Part shown: positions 32,091-42,311 of the stretch, piece by piece | Numbering within the stretch: the first letter of the stretch is position 1 | How the letters are laid out: each line of letters begins with the position of its first letter | NCBI GenBank assembly: GCA_003279055.1 | Contig: QCBP01000008.1 | Coordinates: forward strand, 18,318 to 82,317 | Length of the DNA stretch: 64,000 bases | Direction: 5' to 3' | Origin: Prochlorococcus sp. AG-347-I21 | Lineage (GTDB): Bacteria; Cyanobacteriota; Cyanobacteriia; PCC-6307; Cyanobiaceae | Notes under the pieces: generated by a model | Databases searched by the model: none | What the model was told of the DNA's origin: nothing | Seen by the model: the letters and a program-made list of their open reading frames with translations, nothing else | Program-made: the position numbers and the translations under genes

Positions 32091-32336
32091 TTAATTAATA
32101 CCAAAAATTGAAGAAGTCACAGGCCTGCCGCTAAAAACCAACTCGGTTAATATGAGCATTAAGAATCCAATCATAGCTGCTCTACCATTCACAAGCTCAG
32201 CGCTGCTATTGAATCCAAAAACATTCTTTACTTCATCTCCCTGATTGTCTACCCATTTTGAGTATTCATTATCACTTGATGATGTATTAGTAAAACCATC
32301 ATTTTGATTTTCCATTGGAGAGCCGTTTTCTTGCAT
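32091..32336 (-). CDS. hli: High-light-inducible protein (HLIP)
   Basis: SAELVNGRAAMIGFLMLILTELVFSGRPV is the chlorophyll a/b-binding-type helix. Confidence 0.93.
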   Translation of the reverse strand: MQENGSPMENQNDGFTNTSSSDNEYSKWVDNQGDEVKNVFGFNSSAELVNGRAAMIGFLMLILTELVFSGRPVTSSIFGIN

Positions 32337-32378
32337 TGGTTTTTGCTTTATTCTAATAATTTTTAAACCAATTTATTA

Positions 32379-33404
32379 TTAAATTAAACTCGAGATTATA
32401 CAAAAAATTAAGGCAAAAGTTATTATCCATAAAAATTGTAATCTCAAAATTAATTGACAAATTAATTTGATTTTTTCTTCAGTGCAATTATCTCCAGTTT
32501 CATTAATTATTGGCTTTTCAATAATTTCATTTTTATATTTACTTTTACCTCCTAATTTAATTCCGGAAATATAGGCAAATATAGATTCTGAAATCCCAGC
32601 ATTAGGCGAATCATATTTTTTACCATCAAGATAACTTTTTTTTATGATTAATCCATATTGATTAACCTTGGAGCTAACTAAAGGTAACGTGATTAAAACT
32701 AATCTTGAAGGAACAAACGTAAAAATATCTTCGATTTTTGCACTGAAAAAACCCAAATATCTAAAATAACCATATTTGTAACCTATCATCGAATCTAAAG
32801 TACTTATGGCTTTATAAGAAAAACCAAGTGACAAAGGCCCTGGTAGATAAATAGAAAATTTCATAAAAACAATTCCAATAAAAATCCAAAATAATGGCCC
32901 AAATATTCCATCAACAGAATTTTCAGTAAGGCTCTCGGTACTTGATCTTAAGAGATGTTTTATAGAAGATGAACTTACATCCCTACTTACTATTCTTTGG
33001 ACTTTATCTTTAATTATTTTCTTATTTTGGTCATTAATTTCCTTACTTTCTATTAGCTCTGCAATCTCTTTCACACTTGAAATAAGTCCATTAGTCGCAA
33101 TACAACTTGAAAGTCCAAAAAAAATTAACAATCCACCAAAAAAATGATTACTTGATTGCACATAACTGAGCTCAATCAATTTTCCTAAACCAAAACTCAT
33201 TCCAATAGTTGATATCGCTACGGTGAAACCGCCCCAAAACAATATATTTTTTTTGTCTCCAAAATTATTTACGAGGAAATAAGATATTTTTTTTATGTAA
33301 AAACCAATTACTTGAACAGGGTGGATTAAGAATCTTGGATCGCCAATCAATAAATCAAAACCAATCGATCCAAGAAATATTAAAAATAAATTTATTTCAG
33401 CCAA
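32379..33404 (-). CDS. cobD: Adenosylcobinamide-phosphate synthase (CbiB/CobD)
   Basis: [56 protein letters not shown]. Confidence 0.92.
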   Translation of the reverse strand: MAEINLFLIFLGSIGFDLLIGDPRFLIHPVQVIGFYIKKISYFLVNNFGDKKNILFWGGFTVAISTIGMSFGLGKLIELSYVQSSNHFFGGLLIFFGLSSCIATNGLISSVKEIAELIESKEINDQNKKIIKDKVQRIVSRDVSSSSIKHLLRSSTESLTENSVDGIFGPLFWIFIGIVFMKFSIYLPGPLSLGFSYKAISTLDSMIGYKYGYFRYLGFFSAKIEDIFTFVPSRLVLITLPLVSSKVNQYGLIIKKSYLDGKKYDSPNAGISESIFAYISGIKLGGKSKYKNEIIEKPIINETGDNCTEEKIKLICQLILRLQFLWIITFALIFCIISSLI

Positions 33405-34381
33405 CTGAACATTGAGCGCAGACCCTTACCTACTTTCTCAATTTCATGTTTTGAGTTCTCTTCTCTTAATTGTGTCATTAATGGTTTGTTTTTATCGCAT
33501 TCTTCTACAAAATTCTTAGCGAAAGTTCCATCTTGAATGTCTTTAAGAATTTTCTGCATTTCTTTCTTGGTATCACTATTGATAAGTCTTTTACCACTTA
33601 CATAATCTCCATATTCTGCAGTATTTGAAATGGAATCTCTCATTTGAGATAAGCCTCCCTTCACCATTAAATCAACAATAAGTTTAACTTCATGTAAGCA
33701 TTCGAAGTAAGCTAGTTCAGGCTGATATCCTGCCTCTACAAGAGTTTCGAAGCCTGATTTGACTAGTTCTGATAAACCTCCGCACAAAACCGCTTGTTCG
33801 CCAAATAAATCGGTTTCTGTTTCTTCTTTGAAGTTTGTTTCAAGAATCCCAGCTCTCGTTCCGCCAATCCCTTTAGCATAAGCCATCGCTAATGATCTTG
33901 CACTTCCAGAAGAATCCTGCTCTACTGCAAACAATGCTGGAACTCCTTGACCATTCTGATATTCCCAACGAACAGTGTGTCCTGGTCCTTTTGGGGCAAT
34001 CATTACAACATCCACAAAACTAGGAGGTTTGATAAGACCAAATCTTATATTGAATCCATGAGCAAAACTTAATATCTTTCCTTCTTTTAAGTTTGGTTCT
34101 ATTTCGTTAAGGTAAACATCTTTCTGAAACTCATCTGGGAGGAGAATCATGATCCAGTCTGCCTTTTCGCAAGCTTCAGAAACGCTAAACACTTGCAGAC
34201 CATCGCTTATAGCTTTGCTTTCAGACTTACTTCCTTTATATAACCCAACAATTACATCCATGCCGCTATCTTTAAGGTTTAGGGCATGTGCATGACCTTG
34301 TGAACCATATCCAATAATCGCTATTGTTTTATTATTTAAAAGACTTAGATCTGCATCTGTGTCGTAAAAGAGTTGGGTCAT
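33392..34381 (-). CDS. ilvC: Ketol-acid reductoisomerase
   Basis: [48 protein letters not shown]-like motif. Confidence 0.97.
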   Translation of the reverse strand: MTQLFYDTDADLSLLNNKTIAIIGYGSQGHAHALNLKDSGMDVIVGLYKGSKSESKAISDGLQVFSVSEACEKADWIMILLPDEFQKDVYLNEIEPNLKEGKILSFAHGFNIRFGLIKPPSFVDVVMIAPKGPGHTVRWEYQNGQGVPALFAVEQDSSGSARSLAMAYAKGIGGTRAGILETNFKEETETDLFGEQAVLCGGLSELVKSGFETLVEAGYQPELAYFECLHEVKLIVDLMVKGGLSQMRDSISNTAEYGDYVSGKRLINSDTKKEMQKILKDIQDGTFAKNFVEECDKNKPLMTQLREENSKHEIEKVGKGLRSMFSWLK

Positions 34382-34491
34382 TAGTTGTAACTTCTTTGCA
34401 TTTGATATTTAATATTTTAGACATTAAAGGTGTAAATATACCAAAAAATTATTAATTTAAAAATTAAAATTAAAATATTTATTTAGAAAAT

Positions 34492-35103
34492 TTATGTCTG
34501 ATTTGCTTCACTTGGATGTGTGATAACTCTATCAATTAGTCCATAGTTTTTTGCTTCTTCCGCACTTAGAAAATAATCCCTATCAGTATCCTTTTCAATT
34601 TTCTCAAATGATTGGCCTGTCATATCTGCCATAGACATGTTTAACATATCTTTAATTCTTAAAATTTCCTTAGCTTCTATTTCAATATCACTTGCTTGAC
34701 GTTGAGATGTCCCTCCTAGGGGTTGATGAATCATTATTCTGCTATGAGGCAAAGCAACTCTTTTACCTTTTGTGCCAGCGGCCAATAGGAACGCCCCCAT
34801 GGAGGCTGCTAGGCCTACGCATATCGTTACAACATCACTTTTTACGTATTTGATAGTGTCATATATAGCCAAGCCAGCAGTTACTGATCCTCCTGGGCTA
34901 TTTATATATAGATAGATAGGTTTGGAATTGTCATCAGAATCTAGGTAAAGCATTTGTGCAACAAGGCTATTAGCGATACCATCATTCACTTCTTGTCCAA
35001 GAAAAAGAATTCTTTCGACACCTAATCTTGTATATATATCAACCCATCTTTCGTATTGACTTCCTGGAAGTCTGTAAGGCACGCTTGGAGTTCCTATTGG
35101 CAT
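34492..35103 (-). CDS. clpP: ATP-dependent Clp protease proteolytic subunit
   Basis: [34 protein letters not shown] with Ser and His of the catalytic triad. Confidence 0.96.
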   Translation of the reverse strand: MPIGTPSVPYRLPGSQYERWVDIYTRLGVERILFLGQEVNDGIANSLVAQMLYLDSDDNSKPIYLYINSPGGSVTAGLAIYDTIKYVKSDVVTICVGLAASMGAFLLAAGTKGKRVALPHSRIMIHQPLGGTSQRQASDIEIEAKEILRIKDMLNMSMADMTGQSFEKIEKDTDRDYFLSAEEAKNYGLIDRVITHPSEANQT

Positions 35104-35127
35104 GATTTTAAAATAGTTTTGTGAGAG

Positions 35128-35799
35128 TTAAATTTTATTTGGTAAATCTTTTTGACTTGTGAGTATTCTATCGATAACTCCATAATCAAGGGCTTCTTGG
35201 GGATTGAGATAACTCATCCTGTCAGAGTCTTTTGAGAGTTCTTCGATAGTCTTTCCAGTATTACGAGATAAAATCTCCAGCATTGATTTTTTATTTTTCA
35301 AAACTTCCTCAGCTCTTATTTGGATATCAGTTGCTTGGCCTCTCGCTCCGCTTATAGGTTGATGTAAAACAATCGAAGCATGAGGGAGAGCGGCTCTTTG
35401 CCCCTTAGTGCCAGATGAAAGGATAACTGCAGCAGTTCCCATTGCTTGTCCGATACATATTGTGTGTACTGGAGGTTTGATGTAGCTTATTGTATCGCAG
35501 ATAGCGAAAGCTTCTGTTTCAAAACCAACTGCGTCACCGGTGTACCAACTTGTTCCTGTAGAATTTATATAGAAATAGATTGGTTTTTCTGGATCCTCAA
35601 ACTCTAGATAAAGAAGTTGAGCAATGATTAACTCAGTAACATCCATCCCTAGTTGTCTTTTCGCATCATCATCTGAAAATAATGGTAAGCCAAGATAAAC
35701 AATTCGCTCTTTTAGTAAAAGAGAGGGGAGATCGGGGGGCGGGGTCCTCATAACGGTGTTTTCACCGTAATAAGGAGCAGATACAGTCATTTGTATCAC
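35128..35799 (-). CDS. clpR: ClpP-like non-catalytic subunit ClpR
   Basis: ClpP fold but active-site region reads CIGQAMGTAAVIL (Ser replaced) and has a TSWYTGDAVGFETEA insertion. Confidence 0.9.
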   Translation of the reverse strand: MIQMTVSAPYYGENTVMRTPPPDLPSLLLKERIVYLGLPLFSDDDAKRQLGMDVTELIIAQLLYLEFEDPEKPIYFYINSTGTSWYTGDAVGFETEAFAICDTISYIKPPVHTICIGQAMGTAAVILSSGTKGQRAALPHASIVLHQPISGARGQATDIQIRAEEVLKNKKSMLEILSRNTGKTIEELSKDSDRMSYLNPQEALDYGVIDRILTSQKDLPNKI

Positions 35800-35830
35800 G
35801 AAATTAAGATTGATCTGATTCTAGCTAGAT

Positions 35831-36940
35831 TTAGCCCTGTGTCGCTGGTGATTTAAAAGATTTGTTTGACTCGGGATTATTTATTAGTTTTCCAAAGACC
35901 ATTCTTCCAGTGGGAGTTTGTAATGCTCCTGTGATAACAATATCTAATCTGCTTCCCACAAAATTCTTTGCTTCATCAATAACAACCATTGTGCCATCAT
36001 CTAAATATCCAATACCTTGCATTTTTTCTTTGCCTTCTCTCACTATTTTTATATTAAGTGATTCTCCTGGTTGTACTTCTGGCCTTAAAGCAATAACTAA
36101 ATCACTCAAATTCATAACTTTTAATTCTTTGACTTCTGCAATCTGAGAAAGATTATAATCAGCCGTAATTAAAGTTCCTGTCATATCCTCAGTAATTTTT
36201 AAGAGTTTTTCATCTACCCCACTACCTTCATACTTTGTTGGGTTTATTACAAGTCTTCTCCCATATAAATCTCTTAATTCTTTTAGCAATTTTAGACCTC
36301 TTCTTCCTTTCGACCTTTTTTCATTACTACTTGAGTCAGCTAAAGTTTGTAATTCATCAATTACACTTTGAGCAACAATTAATTGGCCTTCCAATAAGCC
36401 ACAACTTAATAGGCCATTGATTCTTCCATCAATAATTACGCTAGTATCTAGAATTTTTGGACTTGCAGCAGGGAGGATTCCTTCATTTACTAGATATGCA
36501 TCTGTATTATTTGGATTAAATAATCTCAACAATGTCCTTCCATGTGTATCTGCTAACTTATAACCAAGCACACCAAAGAAAATGTTGCTTAATATGGCCG
36601 CTAATGGTTTTGCGAAAAAAACCTCTCTAGGAAAGGGAATTAATAGTATTGGGGCAAGTAGGAGATTCGCAACAAGTAATCCTAAAATTAATCCAACGGA
36701 TCTACTTATTAGTAAGTCCGTAGGCATTGTTCTTATTTGATCAAGAAACGTCTTTCTAAGTTGAAGAAATACAAAACCAGCTGCTAATCCTACAAAAAAA
36801 CCAATTATTGCTAAAACAATTCTAAAACCTTCTACATTAGATACCTGTTTGAGTATGTCCACTGGCAATAAATCAACACCAAGCCATCCTGAAGCAGCCC
36901 CAGACAATACAAATAAAATTAATACTAAGATATCTGTCAT
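35831..36940 (-). CDS. PIN/TRAM domain membrane protein (YacL family)
   Basis: Four TM segments, ILDTSVIIDGRINGLL PIN motif, TADYNLSQIAEV, C-terminal TRAM. Confidence 0.9.
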   Translation of the reverse strand: MTDILVLILFVLSGAASGWLGVDLLPVDILKQVSNVEGFRIVLAIIGFFVGLAAGFVFLQLRKTFLDQIRTMPTDLLISRSVGLILGLLVANLLLAPILLIPFPREVFFAKPLAAILSNIFFGVLGYKLADTHGRTLLRLFNPNNTDAYLVNEGILPAASPKILDTSVIIDGRINGLLSCGLLEGQLIVAQSVIDELQTLADSSSNEKRSKGRRGLKLLKELRDLYGRRLVINPTKYEGSGVDEKLLKITEDMTGTLITADYNLSQIAEVKELKVMNLSDLVIALRPEVQPGESLNIKIVREGKEKMQGIGYLDDGTMVVIDEAKNFVGSRLDIVITGALQTPTGRMVFGKLINNPESNKSFKSPATQG

Positions 36941-37036
36941 ATCTATAATCTACTAGGATTTATTAATTGAGTAAATAAGGATTTTGTTTTTTTCGGTCCT
37001 TAATACTTTTTTGGAGCGTAAAAATGAATTTAGATT

Positions 37037-38260
37037 ATGAATAAGTTTCCAAGAAGTGCTTATGTGCACATACCTTTTTGCCACAGAAGGTGTTTTTATT
37101 GTGATTTTGCAGTTATTCCATTAGGAAACAAAGTTGAAACTTTAAAAGGTTATGGCAGCAAAACTGTTCAAGAATATTTGCAATTTTTATTTAAAGAAAT
37201 ATTGTCAATTGAGCATAAATCACCTCTGTCTACAATTTATATAGGAGGTGGGACTCCATCAATTTTAGATCCAACGCAAATCAAAGAATTAATTGATCTT
37301 TTTAAAGAAAATTATGGAATTGACTATGGTGCTGAAATTACTATGGAGGTTGATCCAGCTAGTTTTACTCAAGATGATCTTTTTGGATTTATAAATGCTG
37401 GGATAAATAGATTTAGTCTTGGAGTCCAAAGTTTTAATAATCAGATACTTCAAAAGTCTGGAAGGCGACATTCTAAAGAAGATGCAGAAAAATCTTGTTT
37501 ATGGTTGAAGAGAGAATTTGATTCTGGTTTAATAAAAAGTTGGAGTTTAGATTTAATTCAGAACTTGCCACTTAGTGGATTTAAAGAATGGCAACATGAC
37601 TTAAAAAAAGCGATAACATTTTCACCACCGCATCTATCTATCTACGATTTAAATATTGAAAATGGCACTGTTTTTAAAAAATTAATCAGTTTAGGAAAAT
37701 TAAAACTCCCAAGTGATGAAGAAGCTTTTAGAAACAGTGAATCAACCCATTTAATTTTAAAAAACTCAGGTTATTCAAGATATGAAATCTCAAACTATTG
37801 CCTTCCGCGACATCAATCGAGACATAATAGAGTTTATTGGAGTGGTTTAGGCTGGTGGAGTTTTGGTCAAGGTTCAACTAGTTCGCCTTGGGGGGAAAAG
37901 TTTACTAGGCCAAGAGTTAGCAAAGAATATCAAGAATGGGTGCTTAGACAATATGAACTTAATTTAGATTTATCACTAACTAATAAGGGGTTTGTCTACA
38001 AAGAACTTGATGAAAAAATAATGTTGGGATTAAGACTCAAAGAGGGTGTAGATATCAAAGCAGTGTTTAAAGAACAAAACTGGGAAAACAAAAAATTTGA
38101 AAGCAATTTGAATAAATTACTTGAAAAATGGGAAAGATTTCTTGAAAGTGGACTTTTAGTGAAAAAGGGGAATAGATTCTTTTTAAGCGATCCAAAAGGA
38201 ATGGAGCTTAGCAATCAAGTTCTTATTTCCATGTTTAGGTGGTGGGATGAGATTAGTTAA
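37037..38260 (+). CDS. hemW: HemW-type radical SAM heme chaperone (HemN-like)
   Basis: HIPFCHRRCFYCDF CX3CX2C motif, YIGGGTPSIL. Confidence 0.92.
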   Translation: MNKFPRSAYVHIPFCHRRCFYCDFAVIPLGNKVETLKGYGSKTVQEYLQFLFKEILSIEHKSPLSTIYIGGGTPSILDPTQIKELIDLFKENYGIDYGAEITMEVDPASFTQDDLFGFINAGINRFSLGVQSFNNQILQKSGRRHSKEDAEKSCLWLKREFDSGLIKSWSLDLIQNLPLSGFKEWQHDLKKAITFSPPHLSIYDLNIENGTVFKKLISLGKLKLPSDEEAFRNSESTHLILKNSGYSRYEISNYCLPRHQSRHNRVYWSGLGWWSFGQGSTSSPWGEKFTRPRVSKEYQEWVLRQYELNLDLSLTNKGFVYKELDEKIMLGLRLKEGVDIKAVFKEQNWENKKFESNLNKLLEKWERFLESGLLVKKGNRFFLSDPKGMELSNQVLISMFRWWDEIS

Positions 38261-38430
38261 GATTAACAATATCCTTATGGTCACAAAAAACTATTGGTAT
38301 AAATACTATTCAGGTGATTTTAGATGAATTTATAAACTCCTGAAAAAACTTCTTTAAAAAAGGATGAAGCAAATCTAGGCAATAAAATAATTCTAAATTG
38401 ATAAAAATTGGAGAGATTAAACACTTGTTT

Positions 38431-38643
38431 TTAAAGCTTATGTTTATGCATCTTACATGGCATCCATTTATTTCCCATTTGATGAGCTCCTTCGCAACCA
38501 AATTTATGGGCTTCTTTTTCTGACTGTTCTCAGGTATCCAATAACATTGGCATTCTCATTTCTTTTTCTACAGGTTTATTTGAACATCCCAATGTAAGAA
38601 TTGTCATCGAAATAAAAGTAATAAGAGAAATAGAGTTTTTCAA
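38431..38643 (-). pseudogene. Small lipoprotein, DUF3721-like, with one in-frame TGA
   Basis: Manual translation from TTG at 38643: (L)KNSISLITFISMTILTLGCSNKPVEKEMRMPMLLDT*EQSEKEAHKFGCEGAHQMGNKWMPCKMHKHKL*. TGA lies at 38530..38532. Confidence 0.6.
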
Positions 38644-38771
38644 AATCAATATATTAATTAAAGGAATATATTATGAAATTTCTTTTGAAATTTGTAAAAA
38701 TAAATTTTGAAACAAAAATCTATCGATTAAAAATCGAACTAAATTAAAGGTTATAACAATCCTCTTTTAAA

Positions 38772-38858
38772 ATGTCTATAAATACATTCCTTTTGCTTTT
38801 ATTAGTTATTGCAAACTATACAAACTTAGTTTTAAATATCAAAAATAAAAGAAAATAA
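38772..38858 (+). CDS. Putative 28-aa membrane micropeptide
   Basis: ATG start: MSINTFLLLLLVIANYTNLVLNIKNKRK*; hydrophobic then basic tail. No other support. Confidence 0.25.
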   Translation: MSINTFLLLLLVIANYTNLVLNIKNKRK

Positions 38859-38945
38859 AACGCTTAAAAGATACTATATATTCTGCTAAGCCTTAGTTAA
38901 TAAAATGTTGTTAAGGAATTAGACTTTAGGGCAAAATGAATTGGG

Positions 38946-39719
38946 CTAGTTAAGTCTTTCAGAGTCTACCCATTCTTTTAGTTTATCTTTAAATAATTCC
39001 TTCCCTTTAATAATAGGTTGGCAAAATGGTGGTTGATCATCATTGAGGCCTAACAAATCTGCAGTAACTCTTACTTGCCCATCGCAATAATTACCTGCAC
39101 CAATACCTATTGTAGGAATTGTTAAAGTATTTTTTATTTCTTTAGCAAGCAAATCAGGAATATGTTCAAGAACTATTGAAAAACATCCCAATTCTTGAAG
39201 AGTAGAAGCCTCTTTTTTGATTTTTTCTTGGCTTTCGAGGCTTTCTCCTTGTTTCTTTAATCCAAGATTAAGATAACTTTGTGGTGTAAGACCTATATGA
39301 CCCATAACAGGGATTCCCATTCTTATTAATCTAGAAATAACTTTTTGTATTTCTGGTTCAGCTCCTTCTACTTTTACAGCTTTTGCATAAGTGCTCTGAA
39401 TGATTTTTCCTGCATACTCAACAGCTTTATCCTCACCACATTGGTAAGTCAGAAATGGCATATCTGAAACGACTAAGGGTTGTTCCTCAATTTTTTTCTT
39501 AAATCCTCTTGAAACAGCATTAGTATGATAGATGATGTTTTCTAAAGTTAATGGCAATGTTGATTTGTATCCCAAGCAGACCATTGCTAATGAATCGCCT
39601 ACTAGTACGAGATCAACATTTGCTTGTTCTGCTATAGATCCTGATATAGAGTCCCATGCAGTAAGCGCAATGATTTTGCGAGATTTTTTTTTATAATTAA
39701 CTAGGTCTGAAGGTAACAT
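38946..39719 (-). CDS. panB: 3-methyl-2-oxobutanoate hydroxymethyltransferase
   Basis: LTAWDSISGSIAEQANVDLVLVGDSLAMV, MGHIGLTPQS, IPTIGIGAGNYCDGQ. Confidence 0.95.
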   Translation of the reverse strand: MLPSDLVNYKKKSRKIIALTAWDSISGSIAEQANVDLVLVGDSLAMVCLGYKSTLPLTLENIIYHTNAVSRGFKKKIEEQPLVVSDMPFLTYQCGEDKAVEYAGKIIQSTYAKAVKVEGAEPEIQKVISRLIRMGIPVMGHIGLTPQSYLNLGLKKQGESLESQEKIKKEASTLQELGCFSIVLEHIPDLLAKEIKNTLTIPTIGIGAGNYCDGQVRVTADLLGLNDDQPPFCQPIIKGKELFKDKLKEWVDSERLN

Positions 39720-39766
39720 AATTAATTTATGTATCTTTTTTAATCAAGAATTGCTAATATGCTTTT

Positions 39767-39860
39767 GACTCGGCCTTTCGCGGTTTTAACGCCTAAACCT
39801 GGTCAGGACCGGAAGGTAGCAGCCACAAGGGATGCTTGAGGCAGGCGAGATAACCGAGTC
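39767..39860 (+). ncRNA. ffs: Signal recognition particle RNA (small, 4.5S type)
   Basis: GACTCGG...CCGAGTC closing stem and conserved cctggtcaggaccggaaggtagcagcc domain IV core. Confidence 0.95.
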
Positions 39861-39875
39861 ACTCTATTTTACCTT

Positions 39876-40991
39876 TTAACCCATATCTTTTTTATTTTGC
39901 CTTAATCTCAAAAACTCAGGAATATTGGCTCCTGTTTCTTTATTTTCTGAAAAATTATATAAGGGTTGATTAGATAATCTGTTTTTTATTCTTTGCTGGT
40001 TTAATGGTTGGGTGGTTTCAAATCCTGTAGCTATTACAGTAACTTGTATCTCCCCTTCCATTGCCTCGTCGACAACTGCACCAACAATAATATTTGCTTC
40101 TTGATCAACAACATCATAAATAATTTCAGATGCGGAGGTCATGTCTTCTAAAGTCATGTCTTTGCCACCAGTAATATTTATAACGCAGCCTTTAGCTCCA
40201 TCAATTCTAGCTGCTTCTAATAAAGGACTATTCATTGCTGCCTGTGCTGCCTCTATAGCTCTCGATCTTCCTGAACCTATACCTATTCCGAGAAGAGCAG
40301 TGCCAGCTTCTGTCATAACTGATCTTACGTCTGCAAAATCAACATTAACTAATCCTGGGCAAGTAATTATGTCACTAATGCCTTTGACGCCCATCCTTAG
40401 AACATCATCAGCATTCCTAAATGCTTCTTGTAGTGGAGCTCCCGCTATAACGTCTTTTAATCGGTCATTTGGAATAACTATAAGAGTATCGACGTTTTCA
40501 GCTAGTCTTGCAATACCTTCCTCTGCTTGACGCATTCTTCTTTTCCCTTCGAAAGAAAATGGTTTGGTTACTATACCTACTGTTAGAGCTCCACTTTGTT
40601 TGGCTACTTCTGCAACAACGGGAGCTGCACCTGTACCAGTCCCTCCACCCATTCCAGCGGCTATAAAAACTAAATCAGATCCTTCTAAAGCTTGTTGAAG
40701 CTCTTCTTTGGATTCTTCGGCTGCTTTTTGCCCAATACTTGGATTCCCACCTGCACCTAAACCTCTAGTGAGGTTTTGTCCAAGTTGAACCCTACTCTCT
40801 GCAGAAGATTGAAGAAGGGCTTGTGCATCGGTATTAAGAACTCTAAATGAAACACCTTCTAGATCACTATTTATCATTCTGTTGACTGCATTACTGCCAC
40901 CACCACCTACACCAATAACTTCTATTTTGGCGTTTTGGCTTGGAAGGATTTCTTTCGATTGATCAAAGTTTGGATTGTTACCGAAGCTCAT
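39876..40991 (-). CDS. ftsZ: Cell division protein FtsZ
   Basis: [29 protein letters not shown]. Confidence 0.98.
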   Translation of the reverse strand: MSFGNNPNFDQSKEILPSQNAKIEVIGVGGGGSNAVNRMINSDLEGVSFRVLNTDAQALLQSSAESRVQLGQNLTRGLGAGGNPSIGQKAAEESKEELQQALEGSDLVFIAAGMGGGTGTGAAPVVAEVAKQSGALTVGIVTKPFSFEGKRRMRQAEEGIARLAENVDTLIVIPNDRLKDVIAGAPLQEAFRNADDVLRMGVKGISDIITCPGLVNVDFADVRSVMTEAGTALLGIGIGSGRSRAIEAAQAAMNSPLLEAARIDGAKGCVINITGGKDMTLEDMTSASEIIYDVVDQEANIIVGAVVDEAMEGEIQVTVIATGFETTQPLNQQRIKNRLSNQPLYNFSENKETGANIPEFLRLRQNKKDMG

Positions 40992-41168
40992 CTCTTAATA
41001 GGAATCTAATACTAATATTGGGTGCATTATGAACTTACTGAGCTCATCTGTAGGAATTTGTTGAGGAAAATCCTAAAAATATTTATTTATTAAATATTTT
41101 GATTAATGCAAAACCCATATCAACACTACATTAATTAAAAAAGATTACTCAAAATCCTTTTTCAAATA

Positions 41169-41894
41169 TTAGGGTTTGAACACTTTTATTTTTGGGTTGT
41201 CTAAATTAGTAAGGTCAATATTATCTATTTTTTTTGAAAAGCTATTTTTCTTAAATTCATTTTTAAGATTATTGATTTTCTGAAATTGATAGTTGATTAA
41301 ATTTGAATTAAATCCTAAGAATATTGTTTTTAAATCTTTTTCCTCAACAGTTAGAAACCCATCGGATGCAAAAGTTATTTTAACTATCTCTAATTCATAA
41401 TTCTCTATTGCGACAAAAATTTCAGATAATATTTTTTTAAATTTTTCTTTCCACCCAAAAACTTTTATGGTTAATTTATTCAAATTTTTTCCATCCACAT
41501 TTTGTTTATTTATAAAAATCCCATCTTTATCAATGAAGCCTAATATTTTTTTGTCGTTTAATATTCTCTCACCGTAAGCTATAGGAATTCTCGAATTAAT
41601 ATGAACTTTCAAACCAAAAGGAAATAATGCTCTGTTTACAGAGACATTCTTGAGAGATAAATTTTGTTTTAACTCTTTTTCTAACAAATTAGTTTCAACA
41701 AAAATTAATCGGATCGGAAAATTTAAAGATGTATTTTTTATCACATCATTCTGCGAAAATAATTCACTACCAGAAATTCTAATGTCCTGTGTATTTACTT
41801 TTTTGAGAGTTTTTATGCTTAGAAAGCTTGTTAAAAATAAAAATGAAATTAGAAAAAAAAAGCTTCTATTTTTTATTCTTTTTTGGTTTTTCAC
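41169..41894 (-). CDS. ftsQ: FtsQ/DivIB-type cell division protein
   Basis: N-terminal TM, POTRA-like region (ISGSELFSQNDVIKNTSLNFPI), located upstream of ftsZ in the transcription direction. Confidence 0.7.
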   Translation of the reverse strand: MKNQKRIKNRSFFFLISFLFLTSFLSIKTLKKVNTQDIRISGSELFSQNDVIKNTSLNFPIRLIFVETNLLEKELKQNLSLKNVSVNRALFPFGLKVHINSRIPIAYGERILNDKKILGFIDKDGIFINKQNVDGKNLNKLTIKVFGWKEKFKKILSEIFVAIENYELEIVKITFASDGFLTVEEKDLKTIFLGFNSNLINYQFQKINNLKNEFKKNSFSKKIDNIDLTNLDNPKIKVFKP

Positions 41895-42301
41895 AAATCA
41901 CATCGAGCTTTTTCCATCAGTTGGTCCATCCATTCTCTAGCTTGCTCTGCATCTGAAAATGGTACATCCATCTCTTTACCATCCCCCACTAATCTCAACC
42001 TGCACTTACCTTGAGATTCACTTGTTAGAGGAGCTTCTCCTGAAGTTAGTGCCATTAATTCAACTAATTCTAGTTTCTTGATTGTAAAACAATCTTTTTC
42101 TTCAAATTTACCAGCTTCAAATGCGCTCCACTTTAACTCCCCATCTTTTAAAAAGGCTGCACCTGAACTATCTAACTTGCACAGTTCAGAATCAATCGCC
42201 CAACTTCTAAAAAGATTTTGCCTTCTCCTTTCTAACCATCCAAGTGCAGTTAATAAAATGAAGATAAAAAGTAATGGTAACCAAAGCAGTCCATGCAACA
42301 T
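41891..42301 (-). CDS. Conserved cyanobacterial hypothetical membrane-anchored protein
   Basis: N-terminal TM followed by a soluble domain; sits between ddl and ftsQ and overlaps ftsQ by 4 nt. Confidence 0.65.
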   Translation of the reverse strand: MLHGLLWLPLLFIFILLTALGWLERRRQNLFRSWAIDSELCKLDSSGAAFLKDGELKWSAFEAGKFEEKDCFTIKKLELVELMALTSGEAPLTSESQGKCRLRLVGDGKEMDVPFSDAEQAREWMDQLMEKARCDL

Positions 42302-42311
42302 TTGATTTAAA

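Noticed and set aside
32337-32378. HLR1-type light-responsive element upstream of hli
   Set aside because: The short upstream region contains no convincing paired TTACA-type repeat.
38310-38501. 63-aa minus-strand ORF
   Set aside because: It overlaps the better-supported DUF3721-like frame and has no recognisable protein features.
38530-38532. TGA in the DUF3721-like gene as a selenocysteine codon
   Set aside because: No selenocysteine machinery is visible in the window, no redox context around the codon, and nonsense mutation or sequence error is simpler.
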